Assembly: GCF_009601165.1 (NCBI RefSeq)
Contig: NZ_WIRE01000001.1
Location: forward strand, 372,001 to 436,000
Origin: Alcanivorax sediminis
Lineage (GTDB): Bacteria > Pseudomonadota > Gammaproteobacteria > Pseudomonadales > Alcanivoracaceae
DNA: 64,000 bases
Reading direction: 5' to 3'
Under the pieces are notes generated by a model. That model saw only the letters and a list, made by a program, of their open reading frames with translations, was not told the DNA's origin and did not search any database. Below, in pieces: positions 35,351-44,859 of this stretch. The position numbers were made by a program, and so were the translations under genes. Numbering within the stretch: position 1 is the stretch's first letter; each line of letters begins with the position of its first letter.

Positions 35351-35596
35351 TTAACGCTGCACCTGGGCAACCATATCATCCAGGCTGATGTTGCTGGTGA
35401 GGCGGTCAATGCCGTCCATCAGGGTGTTCAGGGTGGCGTCGGTGGAGGACTCAGCATCTTTCCAGGTTGCCTCCAGCTCAGACTGGTAGCCCCGCAGCTG
35501 AGTGTCGGTTTGCTGCTCAGCAGTCTGATTGTCCGCAGTCGCGATAGTAGCCACTGCCCAGAACATGATTGCCAAAATCCATTTTGCGCTTTTCAT
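35351..35596 (-). CDS. Small exported protein, unknown function
   Basis: 81 residues: signal peptide KSAKWILAIMFWAVATIATA, then a short acidic, Gln-rich helical domain (SELEATWKDAESSTDATLNT). An in-frame ATG at 35608 (MGRH) is an alternative; the ATG at 35596 is preferred because GGGGCGG precedes it and the first residues MKSAK suit a signal peptide. Ends just after the CACGC-word repeat. No family recognised. Confidence 0.6.
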   Translation of the reverse strand: MKSAKWILAIMFWAVATIATADNQTAEQQTDTQLRGYQSELEATWKDAESSTDATLNTLMDGIDRLTSNISLDDMVAQVQR

Positions 35597-35768
35597 ATGC
35601 CGCCCCAATTCTCTACCGATTCTTCATCTGCGTTTCCAGACCATCAATCCGGAAATCATTGACTTTATTATTGGTTGCGCAGTTCTGCGCAGTGCCTGTT
35701 TGTGAAGTCTAGGCAGAGAGAGGGCGAAGTCTAGAAAAAAACGCGCATAAGGCGAAAAAACAGCATAT

Positions 35769-35790
35769 AGTATTAGACTGATCTAATACT
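35769..35790. promoter_or_regulatory. Perfect AT-rich palindrome in the 35.6-35.9 kb gap
   Basis: AGTATTAGA-CTGA-TCTAATACT. It lies 173 bases before the 35596 start in an unusually AT-rich stretch (35740-35880) that also contains TCACA-N10-TGTGA (about 35858-35877). It looks like an operator or hairpin; the gap has no gene. Confidence 0.45.
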
Positions 35791-35883
35791 TTAGAATTAA
35801 CTTTAATAACATCCTCTAACTTGTTGTATTTAAAGAGAACTAATTTTGAGACCCCTGTCACACAGATCAAAATGTGACCAGCT

Positions 35884-37242
35884 TTACGGATTTTGGGGCT
35901 TTAGGGGGACGTCCACTGTCGCAAGCGCCTGCTGATATCCCATCCACGCCATCACCCCTGCCATCAGATTGCCGAATCCAGCTCCCAGCGCCAGCCCTCC
36001 AAAACCACCCAGCTCAAAGCCAAGCCATAACAACGGCAGATAGCAGAGAAACAATCGCAAGAAAGAAAGCAGCATGGCACGCATGGGCCAGCCGAGGGCA
36101 TTGCTGGCCGACACCACCAGCATGCAGACACCGAGCAGACCAAAGCTGGGCGGCATGCAACGGATCAGCACGGCCAGATACCCCTGCACCGATGCCGTAT
36201 CCACCAGCACGTTGGCCAGTGGCACCGCCAGCACCGCCAGTACCAGCCCCAGCAGGGTTTGCCAGCCAATCACCATGATGGCGCCTACCTTCATCAACTG
36301 CTGCACAGTGTCCCAGTCCCGGCGCCCGTAGCATCGCCCCAGCCAGGGCGGCAACGCCATGGTCATTCCCAGCACCAGCACGATACTGAAACTCTCCAAC
36401 CGGCTGGCCATACCCCAGGCGGCCACCGCCTGCTCACCACTTCGGGCCACCAGTGCAGTCGCCAGCATGGCCGCCAGCGGCGGCATCAGCTGGCTGACCA
36501 TGGCGGGGCCGGCAATATGCAGAAAGGGCAACGCGGACTTCCTGACCTGCTCTAACATGCCCCGGCGTTGCACCCAGCCACGCCCCCGCAGGGCCCAGAT
36601 CAGCAGCAACCCGCCAATACAGAAGGACAGCAAGGTAGCCAGCGCCGCCCCCTCCAGCCCCATACCCTGCCAGTCGCCCACGCCGAAGATCAAAAGCGGG
36701 TCCAGCACCAGATTGAGCAGACTGGTGAGCACCATCATCATGCCCGGAAAGCGGGTGTCACCATGGGCACGAAACAGGCTGTAGCCGAAATACACCACCC
36801 CGCCAATCCACATGGCCGGCAATTGAAGTGCCCAGTAAGGGCGGATCATCGCCTGGACTTCCTCTGAGGCACCCAGCAAGGCAAACACCGGCCCCTGAAT
36901 CAGCCACAGCAATATCACCAGCAGCGCCAGAAGCGCACCGCCCCCCGCCAGCACCAGGGCACCAAGGCGATTGGCATCATCATGCTGCTCCGCACCAATG
37001 GCCCGGGAGATCAGTGCCGCGATGGCAATGCCCACCCCTACCTGCACACCGATCACCAGAAAAGCCAGTGGAAAGGTGAACGACTGGGCCGCCAGCGGCA
37101 GCGTCCCCAACCGTGCCACGAACACACTGTCGACCAGGTAAAACCCCAGCAACGCCATCACCCCCAGCGCCATGGGCCAGGTCTGCTGCCAGAGCTGGAA
37201 GGCAAGGGTCAGATTGGAGGGACGAGTGTCAGTCTGCTGCAC
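35884..37242 (-). CDS. MATE-family efflux transporter
   Basis: 452 residues with 12 predicted transmembrane helices in two similar halves, the size and layout of the MATE/NorM exporter family (Na+- or H+-driven efflux of drugs and cationic compounds). The repeated segments around FTFPLAFLVIGVQVGVGIAI and GMGLEGAALATLLSF fit DinF/NorM-like members. Substrate unknown. Its end at 35884 is followed by an AT-rich gap. Separated from the patatin gene by a 30-base perfect inverted repeat. Confidence 0.9.
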   Translation of the reverse strand: MQQTDTRPSNLTLAFQLWQQTWPMALGVMALLGFYLVDSVFVARLGTLPLAAQSFTFPLAFLVIGVQVGVGIAIAALISRAIGAEQHDDANRLGALVLAGGGALLALLVILLWLIQGPVFALLGASEEVQAMIRPYWALQLPAMWIGGVVYFGYSLFRAHGDTRFPGMMMVLTSLLNLVLDPLLIFGVGDWQGMGLEGAALATLLSFCIGGLLLIWALRGRGWVQRRGMLEQVRKSALPFLHIAGPAMVSQLMPPLAAMLATALVARSGEQAVAAWGMASRLESFSIVLVLGMTMALPPWLGRCYGRRDWDTVQQLMKVGAIMVIGWQTLLGLVLAVLAVPLANVLVDTASVQGYLAVLIRCMPPSFGLLGVCMLVVSASNALGWPMRAMLLSFLRLFLCYLPLLWLGFELGGFGGLALGAGFGNLMAGVMAWMGYQQALATVDVPLKPQNP

Positions 37243-37290
37243 GGAGCAACCTTCAGGTCGGCATAGGGTTTGGGGAGACTAGCAGGCGTT

Positions 37291-37453
37291 CAGTGAACAG
37301 TTAACAGTGAATAGTGAACATTTGCGCGATCAGCGCTGGCGCCGAATTCGAGACTGGCAGCCCGCGCCCAACCGTGAAGCGCGGCCTCAAAGGGTGAAAC
37401 CACGACAAGCCAATCTCGCGCGCTGTTCACTATTCACTGTTAACTGTTCACTG
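37291..37453. repeat. Perfect 30-bp inverted repeat of CAGTGAACAGTTAACAGTG words, running through the patatin stop codon
   Basis: Arm 37291-37320 is the exact reverse complement of 37424-37453 over 30 bases, around a 103-base spacer that contains no gene. The right arm covers the last codons and the TAA stop of the patatin gene. Confidence 0.9.
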
Positions 37454-38528
37454 GCTTCAACCGTTCTTCCCATTTGCCGGTTTCCACCAGCTCCAGGAAC
37501 TCGTCCCCCAGCCTTTCACTTTCCGCCATGGCCTGGCGCCAGCTTGCTTCGCGGCCGGCATCATCGTTGAGGAATTGTTTGAAGTCACGGCGATCAGGAA
37601 GCTTGCCGTTAGGCAGAGCCTGCAGGTACTCGGCGGAAGGCGACACCAGCAGGGTACGGCTCAGTTTTTGCGGATCCCCGTTGCGCCAGCGCAGTGGCTT
37701 GTCAAACCAGCCAGGGATCACCCGGTCAGTGAAGTGGGGATAAAGCACAATACCTTCGCTTCGATAAGGCAGATCCAGATGGTAATCGAGCATGCCGCCA
37801 TCCCGGTACACGCCCTGCGGGGCGCCGGCCAGATCGGTCACGCCGCCCAGCACCATGGGGATAGCCGCACTGGCCAGCAGGGCAGAGCGCAGGTTCTCCC
37901 CACTCAGCGGGATATGGTGGGTGGTGAAATCATCGAGTGCATGCAGTGGCAGGTCATTACCGACGGGATACACCAGCCCTCGCTCCATGAACAGACCCGA
38001 AGCCTTGCGGCTGATCAGGTTGCTGCCAATCAACGCCGCCAGCCCGGCACCCAGCCCCAGGCTGTCTTCACGGGCCATCAAGCCTCGGCTACGAATCACT
38101 ACGATGGCCAGTCGGTAATGGGGGTGCTCAAGAATCCTGGCATCTCGATCACCAATCAGCTCTGCCAGCATCAGTTCACACTGCCTGGACACCTGGGCCG
38201 GGCTGTCGCTGCCGTCAAAGCGCTGGCGGGTATAGATCTCGGCCAGCCGCCGCAATCCGGCAACCGGGTCTTCCGACATGGTGATCGCCGCAAAACGCCA
38301 GCTGCCAATCGAGGCGCCAATCAACGTGCGAGGGCGAGGCGCGCGGGGCAGGAAGTCACCAAAGACAGCACGGTCCAGGCCAATGATGCCCAACGCCTTC
38401 GGGCCACCGGCCGCCCCGGGAATGATATCTACGTGTTCGGGTTGCAGCCCATGCTCGCGCAGATGGGCGATGGCCTCACGGCCGGCGCGAATGGCCAGTG
38501 CCGGCGATGACGTATGAATGGCAACCAC
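37440..38528 (-). CDS. Patatin-like phospholipase / lipid acyl hydrolase
   Basis: 362 residues. The nucleophile elbow GASIGSWR (Ser of GxSxG) and the catalytic Asp in YRDGGMLDYH make the Ser-Asp dyad of patatins; the oxyanion glycine loop is PGAAGGPKALG near the N-terminus. No signal peptide, so it probably acts on cytoplasmic lipids. The start is the GTG at 38528, because AGGGAGAG lies just before it and other patatin-family members begin near ALAIRAGREA. Upstream alternatives at 38552 (ATG) and 38558 (TTG) have no Shine-Dalgarno. Its last residues VNS and stop lie in the repeat. Confidence 0.82.
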   Translation of the reverse strand: MVAIHTSSPALAIRAGREAIAHLREHGLQPEHVDIIPGAAGGPKALGIIGLDRAVFGDFLPRAPRPRTLIGASIGSWRFAAITMSEDPVAGLRRLAEIYTRQRFDGSDSPAQVSRQCELMLAELIGDRDARILEHPHYRLAIVVIRSRGLMAREDSLGLGAGLAALIGSNLISRKASGLFMERGLVYPVGNDLPLHALDDFTTHHIPLSGENLRSALLASAAIPMVLGGVTDLAGAPQGVYRDGGMLDYHLDLPYRSEGIVLYPHFTDRVIPGWFDKPLRWRNGDPQKLSRTLLVSPSAEYLQALPNGKLPDRRDFKQFLNDDAGREASWRQAMAESERLGDEFLELVETGKWEERLKPVNS

Positions 38529-38676
38529 CCTGCTCTCCCTACACTTCAACATATCCAAGTCAGGGTAGGCATGGTAACCATTGGGGGCAGCAAGACAAAC
38601 GGCAGAGGCGTCTTATTCTTGGCGCTTCACGACTGAATGGCAGCCCTGTGCAGCGCCAGCATCTGGCCTTCCTGCG

Positions 38677-39576
38677 TTACTCCGCGTTCAGAAAGCGCCC
38701 CAATGCACGAGTAAACTCCACCGGCTGGCTCACCAGCGGCACATGCCCGGAGCGCGGGAATACCACATGATCAGCCCCGGCCAGCCGGGCAAACTCGGCC
38801 TGCCCTTCCGCAGGGTAGAGCGGCGACTGGGCACCCGTCAGCACTGTGGCCGGTACCGGAAAATCACGGGCAGTAGGACGATAATCATGGGCGATGTGCA
38901 GGTAGGCTTTCAGATAGGCGCGCAGGTCGGCCACATTGGAGACCGGCAGCAGTCGTGCCCATAGCCCGGCCCAGCGAGTGCTGGCATCGAAGGCGGACTT
39001 CAACCGGTTGCTGCCGGAAAGTTGAGCCAGGATAGAGACCACCCCGTGCAAGACACGCTCACGCAAGCCCACCGCCAGATCGGCGACCTCGCCCTGCTCG
39101 GGCGCGGTTTCCAGCAACGCCAGCAGGTCGTGCAGCTGGCTGAAAAAATGCGACTGCTGTTTGCCAAACAGACCATGGGCCCAGTCATCGCCATTGGCAA
39201 TACAGGGCGCCTGGTCCACATGCAGGTAACGGGTAACAGGAGAAAAGTCACCGAAGGCCTGCCAGTGCAGGCTGGTGGTGGCGCCAAGGGAATAGCCCAC
39301 CAGATAGCATTGTTCAATGCCGAAGTAGCGCACCAGGTCTTCCATATCTTCCATGTGGTTATGGAATACATCGTCCTGATTGAAGCGCACCTTGCCGGAA
39401 TTGCCGGCACCACGCAGATCCGGAAGAAAAAACTGGAATCGTCGCGCGAAAGGCAACACAAAGGGGAGCCAGTCACGGCCCTGCATGCCAAGCCCGTGGA
39501 GCATCAGCACGGGTTGTCCGCGCCCGACTGTTCTGACATGTAATGACTGGCCATCCCTGGCCGGAAAAAACGGCAT
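38677..39576 (-). CDS. Alpha/beta hydrolase
   Basis: 299 residues. MLHGLGMQGRDW oxyanion segment, nucleophile GYSLGA (Ser of GxSxG), acid near TGAQSPLYP and His in FPRSGHVPLVSQP. Family includes esterases, haloalkane and epoxide hydrolases; the nucleophile is Ser, so an esterase or C-C hydrolase is more likely. No signal peptide. Upstream of the patatin gene on the same strand but with a 150-base gap. Confidence 0.82.
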   Translation of the reverse strand: MPFFPARDGQSLHVRTVGRGQPVLMLHGLGMQGRDWLPFVLPFARRFQFFLPDLRGAGNSGKVRFNQDDVFHNHMEDMEDLVRYFGIEQCYLVGYSLGATTSLHWQAFGDFSPVTRYLHVDQAPCIANGDDWAHGLFGKQQSHFFSQLHDLLALLETAPEQGEVADLAVGLRERVLHGVVSILAQLSGSNRLKSAFDASTRWAGLWARLLPVSNVADLRAYLKAYLHIAHDYRPTARDFPVPATVLTGAQSPLYPAEGQAEFARLAGADHVVFPRSGHVPLVSQPVEFTRALGRFLNAE

Positions 39577-39610
39577 CCTACCCCCTTGTTATGTCCGTTG
39601 TCTGCGGTGA

Positions 39611-39892
39611 TCAGCCGTACAGACACAGGTAAGCCGTATCGACTTCTACCTTAACCTGAAACTTGCAGTTGGCTTCCACTTCGAAAGACTCACCGGCGGC
39701 AAACGTCTGCCAGTCGGCCGCACCCGGCAGCTTGATGGTCAGGGCGCCGCTGACCACAGTCATGGTCTCGTGCTCACTGGTGCCAAACTCATAGTCGCCT
39801 GGCGCCATGACACCCACGGTGGCCGGCTTGGTTTCGGTTTGAAACGCGATGGATGCCACCTTGGCATCGAAGTATTCATTGACCTTGAACAT
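39611..39892 (-). CDS. ppnP: Pyrimidine/purine nucleoside phosphorylase PpnP
   Basis: 93-residue single cupin of the PpnP (DUF1255) family, which splits nucleosides with phosphate. Recognised by [35 protein letters not shown] and [13 protein letters not shown]. Length is the usual one. Start followed by a typical MFKVNEYF. Ends 34 bases before the hydrolase gene start (same strand), possibly co-transcribed. Confidence 0.93.
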   Translation of the reverse strand: MFKVNEYFDAKVASIAFQTETKPATVGVMAPGDYEFGTSEHETMTVVSGALTIKLPGAADWQTFAAGESFEVEANCKFQVKVEVDTAYLCLYG

Positions 39893-40105
39893 GGTCGGGT
39901 CTCCGCAGGAACAGTTGAGAGGCGCGAGTATGCCAAAAGCCGAGCTCAGGCGCTCTTTTTTTGTGCATCAGCCATACCGCCCCCGATCGCTCAAATTCTG
40001 TCCGGTCAGAGCACCTTTCTTCGCCCGTATACCCTATTTGGGGGACGCAAGAAGTTGTCTTTCAACGCAACATTGCCACCACTGGGAATAATCGGGAACG
40101 CCACC

Positions 40106-42883
40106 ATGACAAGACAACCACAACCACTCCGCCAGTTACTGCTGGTGGGCACACTCTCTCTTGCCTTAGGCACCACCGGCTGTAGCAGCATGAAAGCCGT
40201 CAGCGCCGCCAGCCAGGGGGATCTGGCCACTCTGCAGTTGCTCCATGGAGAAGGAAAAAACATCCACGGCAAGGACCTGAAAATGACCACCGCCCTGTAC
40301 CGGGCCGTGGAAGCAGATCAAACCGAAATCGTCACCTTCCTGCTGGATAACGGTGCCGATATTAACGCCAGTAATGGCTTTTCCAAACGCACTGCGCTGA
40401 TGTCGGCGGTCGACACGGATAATGCCGACATGGTCAAGCTGCTGATGGAACGCGGCGCTGACGTCAATCAGGGCGACCGGAAGGACAATACTCCGCTTAG
40501 CCTGTCCATCGACGCAAATCGGGGCGAACTCGCAGCCATGCTTCTCAATCAGGGGGCGAACCCGGATCATGCCGGTCAAAGCACCTTCACGCCTCTGCTA
40601 ACCAGCCTGAACAGTGACAACCTGGCTCTGGCCACCCTGCTTCTGGAGGCAGGAGCCGACCCTGACCGTGTTGTGGATGAAACAGGCCGTCCGCCAATTC
40701 ATGTAGCCACCGAGAAACAGAATCTGGACATGGTCGATCTGCTGGTTAGTCACGGCGCCAATCTGGAGCTGGTGTATTCAGAGGGCACGCCTCTGTTGAG
40801 AGCCACCATGCTGAACCAGACCGAGCTGGCTGAACACCTGCTGGCCAAAGGAGCCAATGCCGCCACCACCAACAGTATCGGCGTGCCGGCTCTTTATTAC
40901 GCACTGGCAAACAACCGTCCTCTGGCTGCCCGCCTTCTGCAAGCCGGGGCCGACGCCAATGCCACCACCCTCGCCCACTCAAATCAGTCATTGCTGGAAT
41001 GGGCGGTTGCCCAGAACAAGCGCGACACTGTCATATTACTCCTTGAGCAGGGGGCTACCGTCACCGACAGCGCCCTTCACACTGCCGTCAGTAGCACCGG
41101 AATTGATGTGGCCGTGACCGCTGCCCTGCTGGCTACCGGCGTTAACCCGGATGGTGCGCTGGAGCATCCCAACGTCGCTGCCGCCGCGAAAGCCAATCAC
41201 CTTGCCGCACTGGGTCTTTTGCTGGCAGCGGGTGCCAGCCCATCCCCCCTCGCTTCGGAACAGTTCAACCCGCCACTCATGTACGCAGCAGAAAACGACA
41301 ATGTGGCCATGATAGATATGCTGCTCACCGCAGGGGCAGAGGTAGATCAAATGAGCAACAAAGGCTACACCAGCCTTTACCAGGCGGCCTATCACGGCAA
41401 AGGCGAGGCGCTCCAGCGTCTGATCGCAGCAGGCGGCGATCCCAACAGCAAAAATGGCGATGGCCCCTACACCCCAGTCATGAGCGCCGCAGATAATGGG
41501 CATAAAGATATTTTGCTTCAGCTGATCACCGCCGGGGCGGATGTGAACGTGACCACCACCGATGGGTACACAGCGCTTTACTATGCCGCCGGGAGTAACC
41601 ATCCCGACCTGGTCACCATGCTGATGGCCGCTGGCGCCAACCCGGAACAGGGTGCTGGTCGCTACCGCTGGACTCCGGTCCACAAGGCAGCCCAGGAGGG
41701 TAACTACAAGGTTCTGGAGAACCTGCTCAAGTACGGCGCCAATGCCAATGCCCGTGACACCGACGGCGATACCCCCATGGATCTCGCCATGCGCAAAGGC
41801 TACAGCGAAACCCCCAGGGTACTTGGCAGCTACGGCGGAAAGATCAATAACTACACCGCCCCCAAGCAAAGCAGTGGCGACACCTTCGGCAAGGTATTTG
41901 CCACTGCCGCCATTGCCGGGTTGGCCAGCTCCGCTGATCTTCCCTCCTATGCAACCGCCGACATCATGAGTGCAACAGTGAAGGACATCTGGATCGAAAA
42001 CGGCCAAGGCAACAATCTGGCCCAAATGCAGCAGCAGTACGCCAGAGGCAACTTCGAAATACGCGACCCTCTGGTCAAGGAAGTGTTCAGCGCCTCTCTG
42101 GATGCCGAAAAGGAAACCGCCCGCCTGAAGCAACAGCTGGCCCGTGAACAGGCAGCACAGCGTCAGTACCAACAGCAGCAGCGCCGCGAAATGGAAGCCC
42201 GCCAGAAAGCCGCCAACGCCGAACAGCATCGTCGCCAGCAGTTACTGGTTCGCCAGCAACAAGCGCGCGCGGAACAGCTGGCCCGCCAGCAACAATTGCG
42301 GCAACAACAGCAGCAGGAGCGCGAACGACAGCAAGCTGCCCGTGCAGCCCAGCAGCAAGCTGCCGTACAAGTGGCTTACCGCAGCGAACCAGCAGCAGCC
42401 ACCTCGCGCCGCAAGCCCAGCGCCCGGCAGGCCAGCATCCAGCACGGCACCATGCAGTCCAGCGACAAGCTCAATTGCCCCAGCTGCAAAGGCACCCTGA
42501 CTCAACGCAACGTCACCATCGGTGAATGCACCCTGTCTTCCATCAAAGTGGCCTATGACGTGGGCGTGTTCTTTGGCGAACCGGTAGTGCGGGGCGATTA
42601 CACATGGCGCGCCGCATCAGGCACACCGGAAGACTGTCTGGACTCCTCCTTCGCCATCTGGCTGAAGATCCAGAATGGCGGCGCCCATGGCTACGTGAAG
42701 GTGGATCCGGTGGTACCCAAGGCCGGCCGGGAGAGTTTCTCCGGCACCGCCGGCAGCCCGAACTGGGACGAATTTATCTGTGGTTTCAATGGCAAGCAGA
42801 AGACCGAGTGCTTCGCACCTGAAGATGCCAAAACCCTGCTGAAAAAAGGCCGAATCACCAGCTTCACCTACTCGGTGCAGTAA
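40106..42883 (+). CDS. Ankyrin-repeat lipoprotein with C-terminal Cys-containing domain
   Basis: 925 residues. Signal with probable lipobox ending LGTTGC (Cys26), then about 16 ankyrin repeats (about 30-580; repeats such as ADQTEIVTFLLDNGADINAS), a linker, a Gln/Arg-rich coiled coil (665-765), and a globular end (785-925) with LNCPSCKGTLTQ and further cysteines. The order implies a tethered scaffold exposed in the periplasm or at the surface that presents ankyrins away from the membrane through the coil. The start at 40106 (MTRQPQPLRQ) makes the signal peptide; the frame is open to 39770 without signal features. No partner gene is adjacent. Ligands unknown. Confidence 0.85.
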   Translation: MTRQPQPLRQLLLVGTLSLALGTTGCSSMKAVSAASQGDLATLQLLHGEGKNIHGKDLKMTTALYRAVEADQTEIVTFLLDNGADINASNGFSKRTALMSAVDTDNADMVKLLMERGADVNQGDRKDNTPLSLSIDANRGELAAMLLNQGANPDHAGQSTFTPLLTSLNSDNLALATLLLEAGADPDRVVDETGRPPIHVATEKQNLDMVDLLVSHGANLELVYSEGTPLLRATMLNQTELAEHLLAKGANAATTNSIGVPALYYALANNRPLAARLLQAGADANATTLAHSNQSLLEWAVAQNKRDTVILLLEQGATVTDSALHTAVSSTGIDVAVTAALLATGVNPDGALEHPNVAAAAKANHLAALGLLLAAGASPSPLASEQFNPPLMYAAENDNVAMIDMLLTAGAEVDQMSNKGYTSLYQAAYHGKGEALQRLIAAGGDPNSKNGDGPYTPVMSAADNGHKDILLQLITAGADVNVTTTDGYTALYYAAGSNHPDLVTMLMAAGANPEQGAGRYRWTPVHKAAQEGNYKVLENLLKYGANANARDTDGDTPMDLAMRKGYSETPRVLGSYGGKINNYTAPKQSSGDTFGKVFATAAIAGLASSADLPSYATADIMSATVKDIWIENGQGNNLAQMQQQYARGNFEIRDPLVKEVFSASLDAEKETARLKQQLAREQAAQRQYQQQQRREMEARQKAANAEQHRRQQLLVRQQQARAEQLARQQQLRQQQQQERERQQAARAAQQQAAVQVAYRSEPAAATSRRKPSARQASIQHGTMQSSDKLNCPSCKGTLTQRNVTIGECTLSSIKVAYDVGVFFGEPVVRGDYTWRAASGTPEDCLDSSFAIWLKIQNGGAHGYVKVDPVVPKAGRESFSGTAGSPNWDEFICGFNGKQKTECFAPEDAKTLLKKGRITSFTYSVQ

Positions 42884-42899
42884 CGGTCACCGCTTCAAA

Positions 42900-42928
42900 A
42901 TAAAACGGGCCTTCGGGCCCGTTTTATT
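42900..42928 (+). terminator. Terminator of the ankyrin lipoprotein gene
   Basis: ATAAAACGGGCC / GGCCCGTTTTAT stem with a UUCG tetraloop. Confidence 0.9.
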
Positions 42929-42942
42929 GGCCGCTATGCGGC

Positions 42943-42976
42943 TGTGACACGCAACATGCTTCACGCGGCACGCCAC
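42943..42976. repeat. Word repeat, CACGCAACATGCTTCACGCG
   Basis: CACGC-family words directly after the ankyrin-gene terminator. Confidence 0.5.
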
Positions 42977-43052
42977 CACCCAATTCCGCTCTTCTCAGCA
43001 GCAACCTGCCATCGCATACTCGGTAAAGCAGCCCAATGCCACGGAGCAGGTG

Positions 43053-44003
43053 ATGAGCAATCTCAACGAGAACGGTGAACTGGTGGAATGCCCAAATCAG
43101 GCGGGCGCGCCCTGTCTGAAACAAGTTTCCTCCCGCAAGAGCATTCTTGGCAGTGGTCTGCCGATCATTCGTCATCTCCCCAGCCGCGAACAGCGCTTAA
43201 TTGGCCCGTGGTGTTTCCTCGATCACATCGGCCCTACGTCGTTGAGCGTAGAGAACGCCGTAGACGTGGGCACCCATCCCCATACTGGATTGCAGACCGT
43301 CACCTGGCTATTTGAAGGTGCCCTGCTGCACAAAGACAGCCTGGGCTATGAACAGGTTATCGAGCCCGGCCAGCTCAACCTGATGACGGCAGGCCACGGT
43401 ATCTGTCATTCCGAGGAAAACCCACCGGGGTTCAGTGGCCCCATGCACGGGCTACAGTTCTGGATCGCCTTGCCAGCAGAGCATGAGGATACCGCCCCAG
43501 CCTTTGCTCACCACACCGACCTGCCCCGCTGGGAGCAGGCCGGGATTCATATCACCCTGGTCGTTGGAGAACTGGACGGGAAGCAGTCACCTGCAAAAGT
43601 ATTTTCACCACTGGTGGGCGCCGACATTGAGGCCCCCAACGGGGGCAGCCTTACCTTGCCGGTACCGTCAGACTTTGAACTGGGCCTGTGCATCAACGAA
43701 GGCAGCGCCAACCTGGAAGGACGCATGCTGGAAGTGGGTGAGCTCTACTATCTGGGGCAGGGCCGAGAACAACTGACCTTGACCCTGGAACCCGGCAGCC
43801 GGGTGATGCTGCTGGGCGGCGAGCCGCTGCATCAACCGGTATTGCTGTGGTGGAATTTCGTCGGTCGCGACCAGGCACGACTGGAGTCAGCACTGGCCGA
43901 CTGGAACGCCTGGCCCAACGAACGGTTTGGCGACGTGGCCGCCTACCAGGGCAAGCCACTCAAGGCGCCCGCCCTCGATCCGCAGGTGCGGTTGAAGGCC
44001 TAA
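43053..44003 (+). CDS. Pirin-family protein
   Basis: 316-residue two-cupin pirin. Metal ligands in the N-terminal cupin: HPHTGLQTVTWL and TAGHGICHSEE. Bacterial pirins act as quercetinase-like dioxygenases or as redox regulators; which applies is not visible. Starts at the ATG at 43053 (GGAG upstream), one codon after an in-frame GTG. Its stop overlaps the convergent lipoprotein gene by 4 bases. Confidence 0.88.
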   Translation: MSNLNENGELVECPNQAGAPCLKQVSSRKSILGSGLPIIRHLPSREQRLIGPWCFLDHIGPTSLSVENAVDVGTHPHTGLQTVTWLFEGALLHKDSLGYEQVIEPGQLNLMTAGHGICHSEENPPGFSGPMHGLQFWIALPAEHEDTAPAFAHHTDLPRWEQAGIHITLVVGELDGKQSPAKVFSPLVGADIEAPNGGSLTLPVPSDFELGLCINEGSANLEGRMLEVGELYYLGQGREQLTLTLEPGSRVMLLGGEPLHQPVLLWWNFVGRDQARLESALADWNAWPNERFGDVAAYQGKPLKAPALDPQVRLKA

Positions 44004-44740
44004 CTGGCAAGCTTCTGGCAGAACACAGCAATGCCTGTGCTGTCAGGTGCCGGGTGCGCAATGATCACGTCATAGCTATTGCCGGTAGTAATGCTGCAAG
44101 TCCGCAATACTGACGCATCGTTGCCCACCTTTACCATCGCCGAGAGTTGGCCGGACAAAGACGGAGTACCGGAGAAATAGGCTGTTGCGCCGGTATAGCC
44201 CAGCGCGCTCACGAGCGTATCGCCTTCTACGGAGACGGAAACTGTCTCGCTGCTATCATTAGCCAGCGCATGAATAAAGCGGACGCGCACCTGTGATGGA
44301 GCGACGGATGCCGGCGTTTGTCGAAAGGCTTTCAGTCTAGGCGCCTGCTCACCTGCGCCAGCCAACTTGCCGCTCAGCAGAAAGGTGTAATTGGCGCCGG
44401 CAGCCAGTGTGAAACTCGCATCATCCACCAGCGTGGCGGTGGAGGTATTCACGTCGAACAGCACTTTCTCTGAGTCGGCATCCAGCTTGAAGCCAACACC
44501 ATCCTGCTCTGTCGTCGAGTACGGGTGGCCCTCAATCATGGGCGCTGAGAGATTATTGCCCCGGATCAGATCGACAGTGGTATCTGCCTGTTCCGTCCCG
44601 CTGCCGCTGTCATCAATCAACTGATTGTGAAAAAAAACACCAGTGCGCTCACGAAGGAGCTGCTCAAGTTCATCGTCATCCCCACCGCACGCCGCAAGCG
44701 CCAGACTGCCGAGCACAGCCAACACAACCCACCTCTGCAT
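44000..44740 (-). CDS. DUF4397-like lipoprotein A
   Basis: 246 residues. Lipobox LAAC (Cys18), then DUF4397-like beta domains with VRVRFIHALANDSSETVSVS and SALGYTGATAYFSGTPSLSG. Cysteine-rich end (RTCSITTGNSY, AVFCQKLAS). Anchored in the outer membrane by the usual Lol rule (Gly at +2). Similar in plan to the lipoprotein at 47342-48079, so the two look like paralogues. Possible role in cell-surface carbohydrate or adhesion, not provable here. GGGAGG precedes the start. Confidence 0.78.
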   Translation of the reverse strand: MQRWVVLAVLGSLALAACGGDDDELEQLLRERTGVFFHNQLIDDSGSGTEQADTTVDLIRGNNLSAPMIEGHPYSTTEQDGVGFKLDADSEKVLFDVNTSTATLVDDASFTLAAGANYTFLLSGKLAGAGEQAPRLKAFRQTPASVAPSQVRVRFIHALANDSSETVSVSVEGDTLVSALGYTGATAYFSGTPSLSGQLSAMVKVGNDASVLRTCSITTGNSYDVIIAHPAPDSTGIAVFCQKLAS

Positions 44741-44859
44741 AACACCTCCCGAATATAATGAGCCAGTACATGCCTACCCTGCCCGGCTACTTTCTTTTGG
44801 CATTAGACCTCAGGCTGACTCAACATAAAAGCGCCAACCCTACGGTTTCGTAGGCCCGC

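Noticed and set aside
39770..40105. N-terminal extension of the ankyrin lipoprotein
   Set aside because: The extension has no signal character and runs against ppnP; the ATG at 40106 gives a proper lipoprotein signal.
41036..42229. 397-codon open frame opposite the ankyrin gene
   Set aside because: Shadow of repetitive ankyrin codons; ends without signal or ribosome site.
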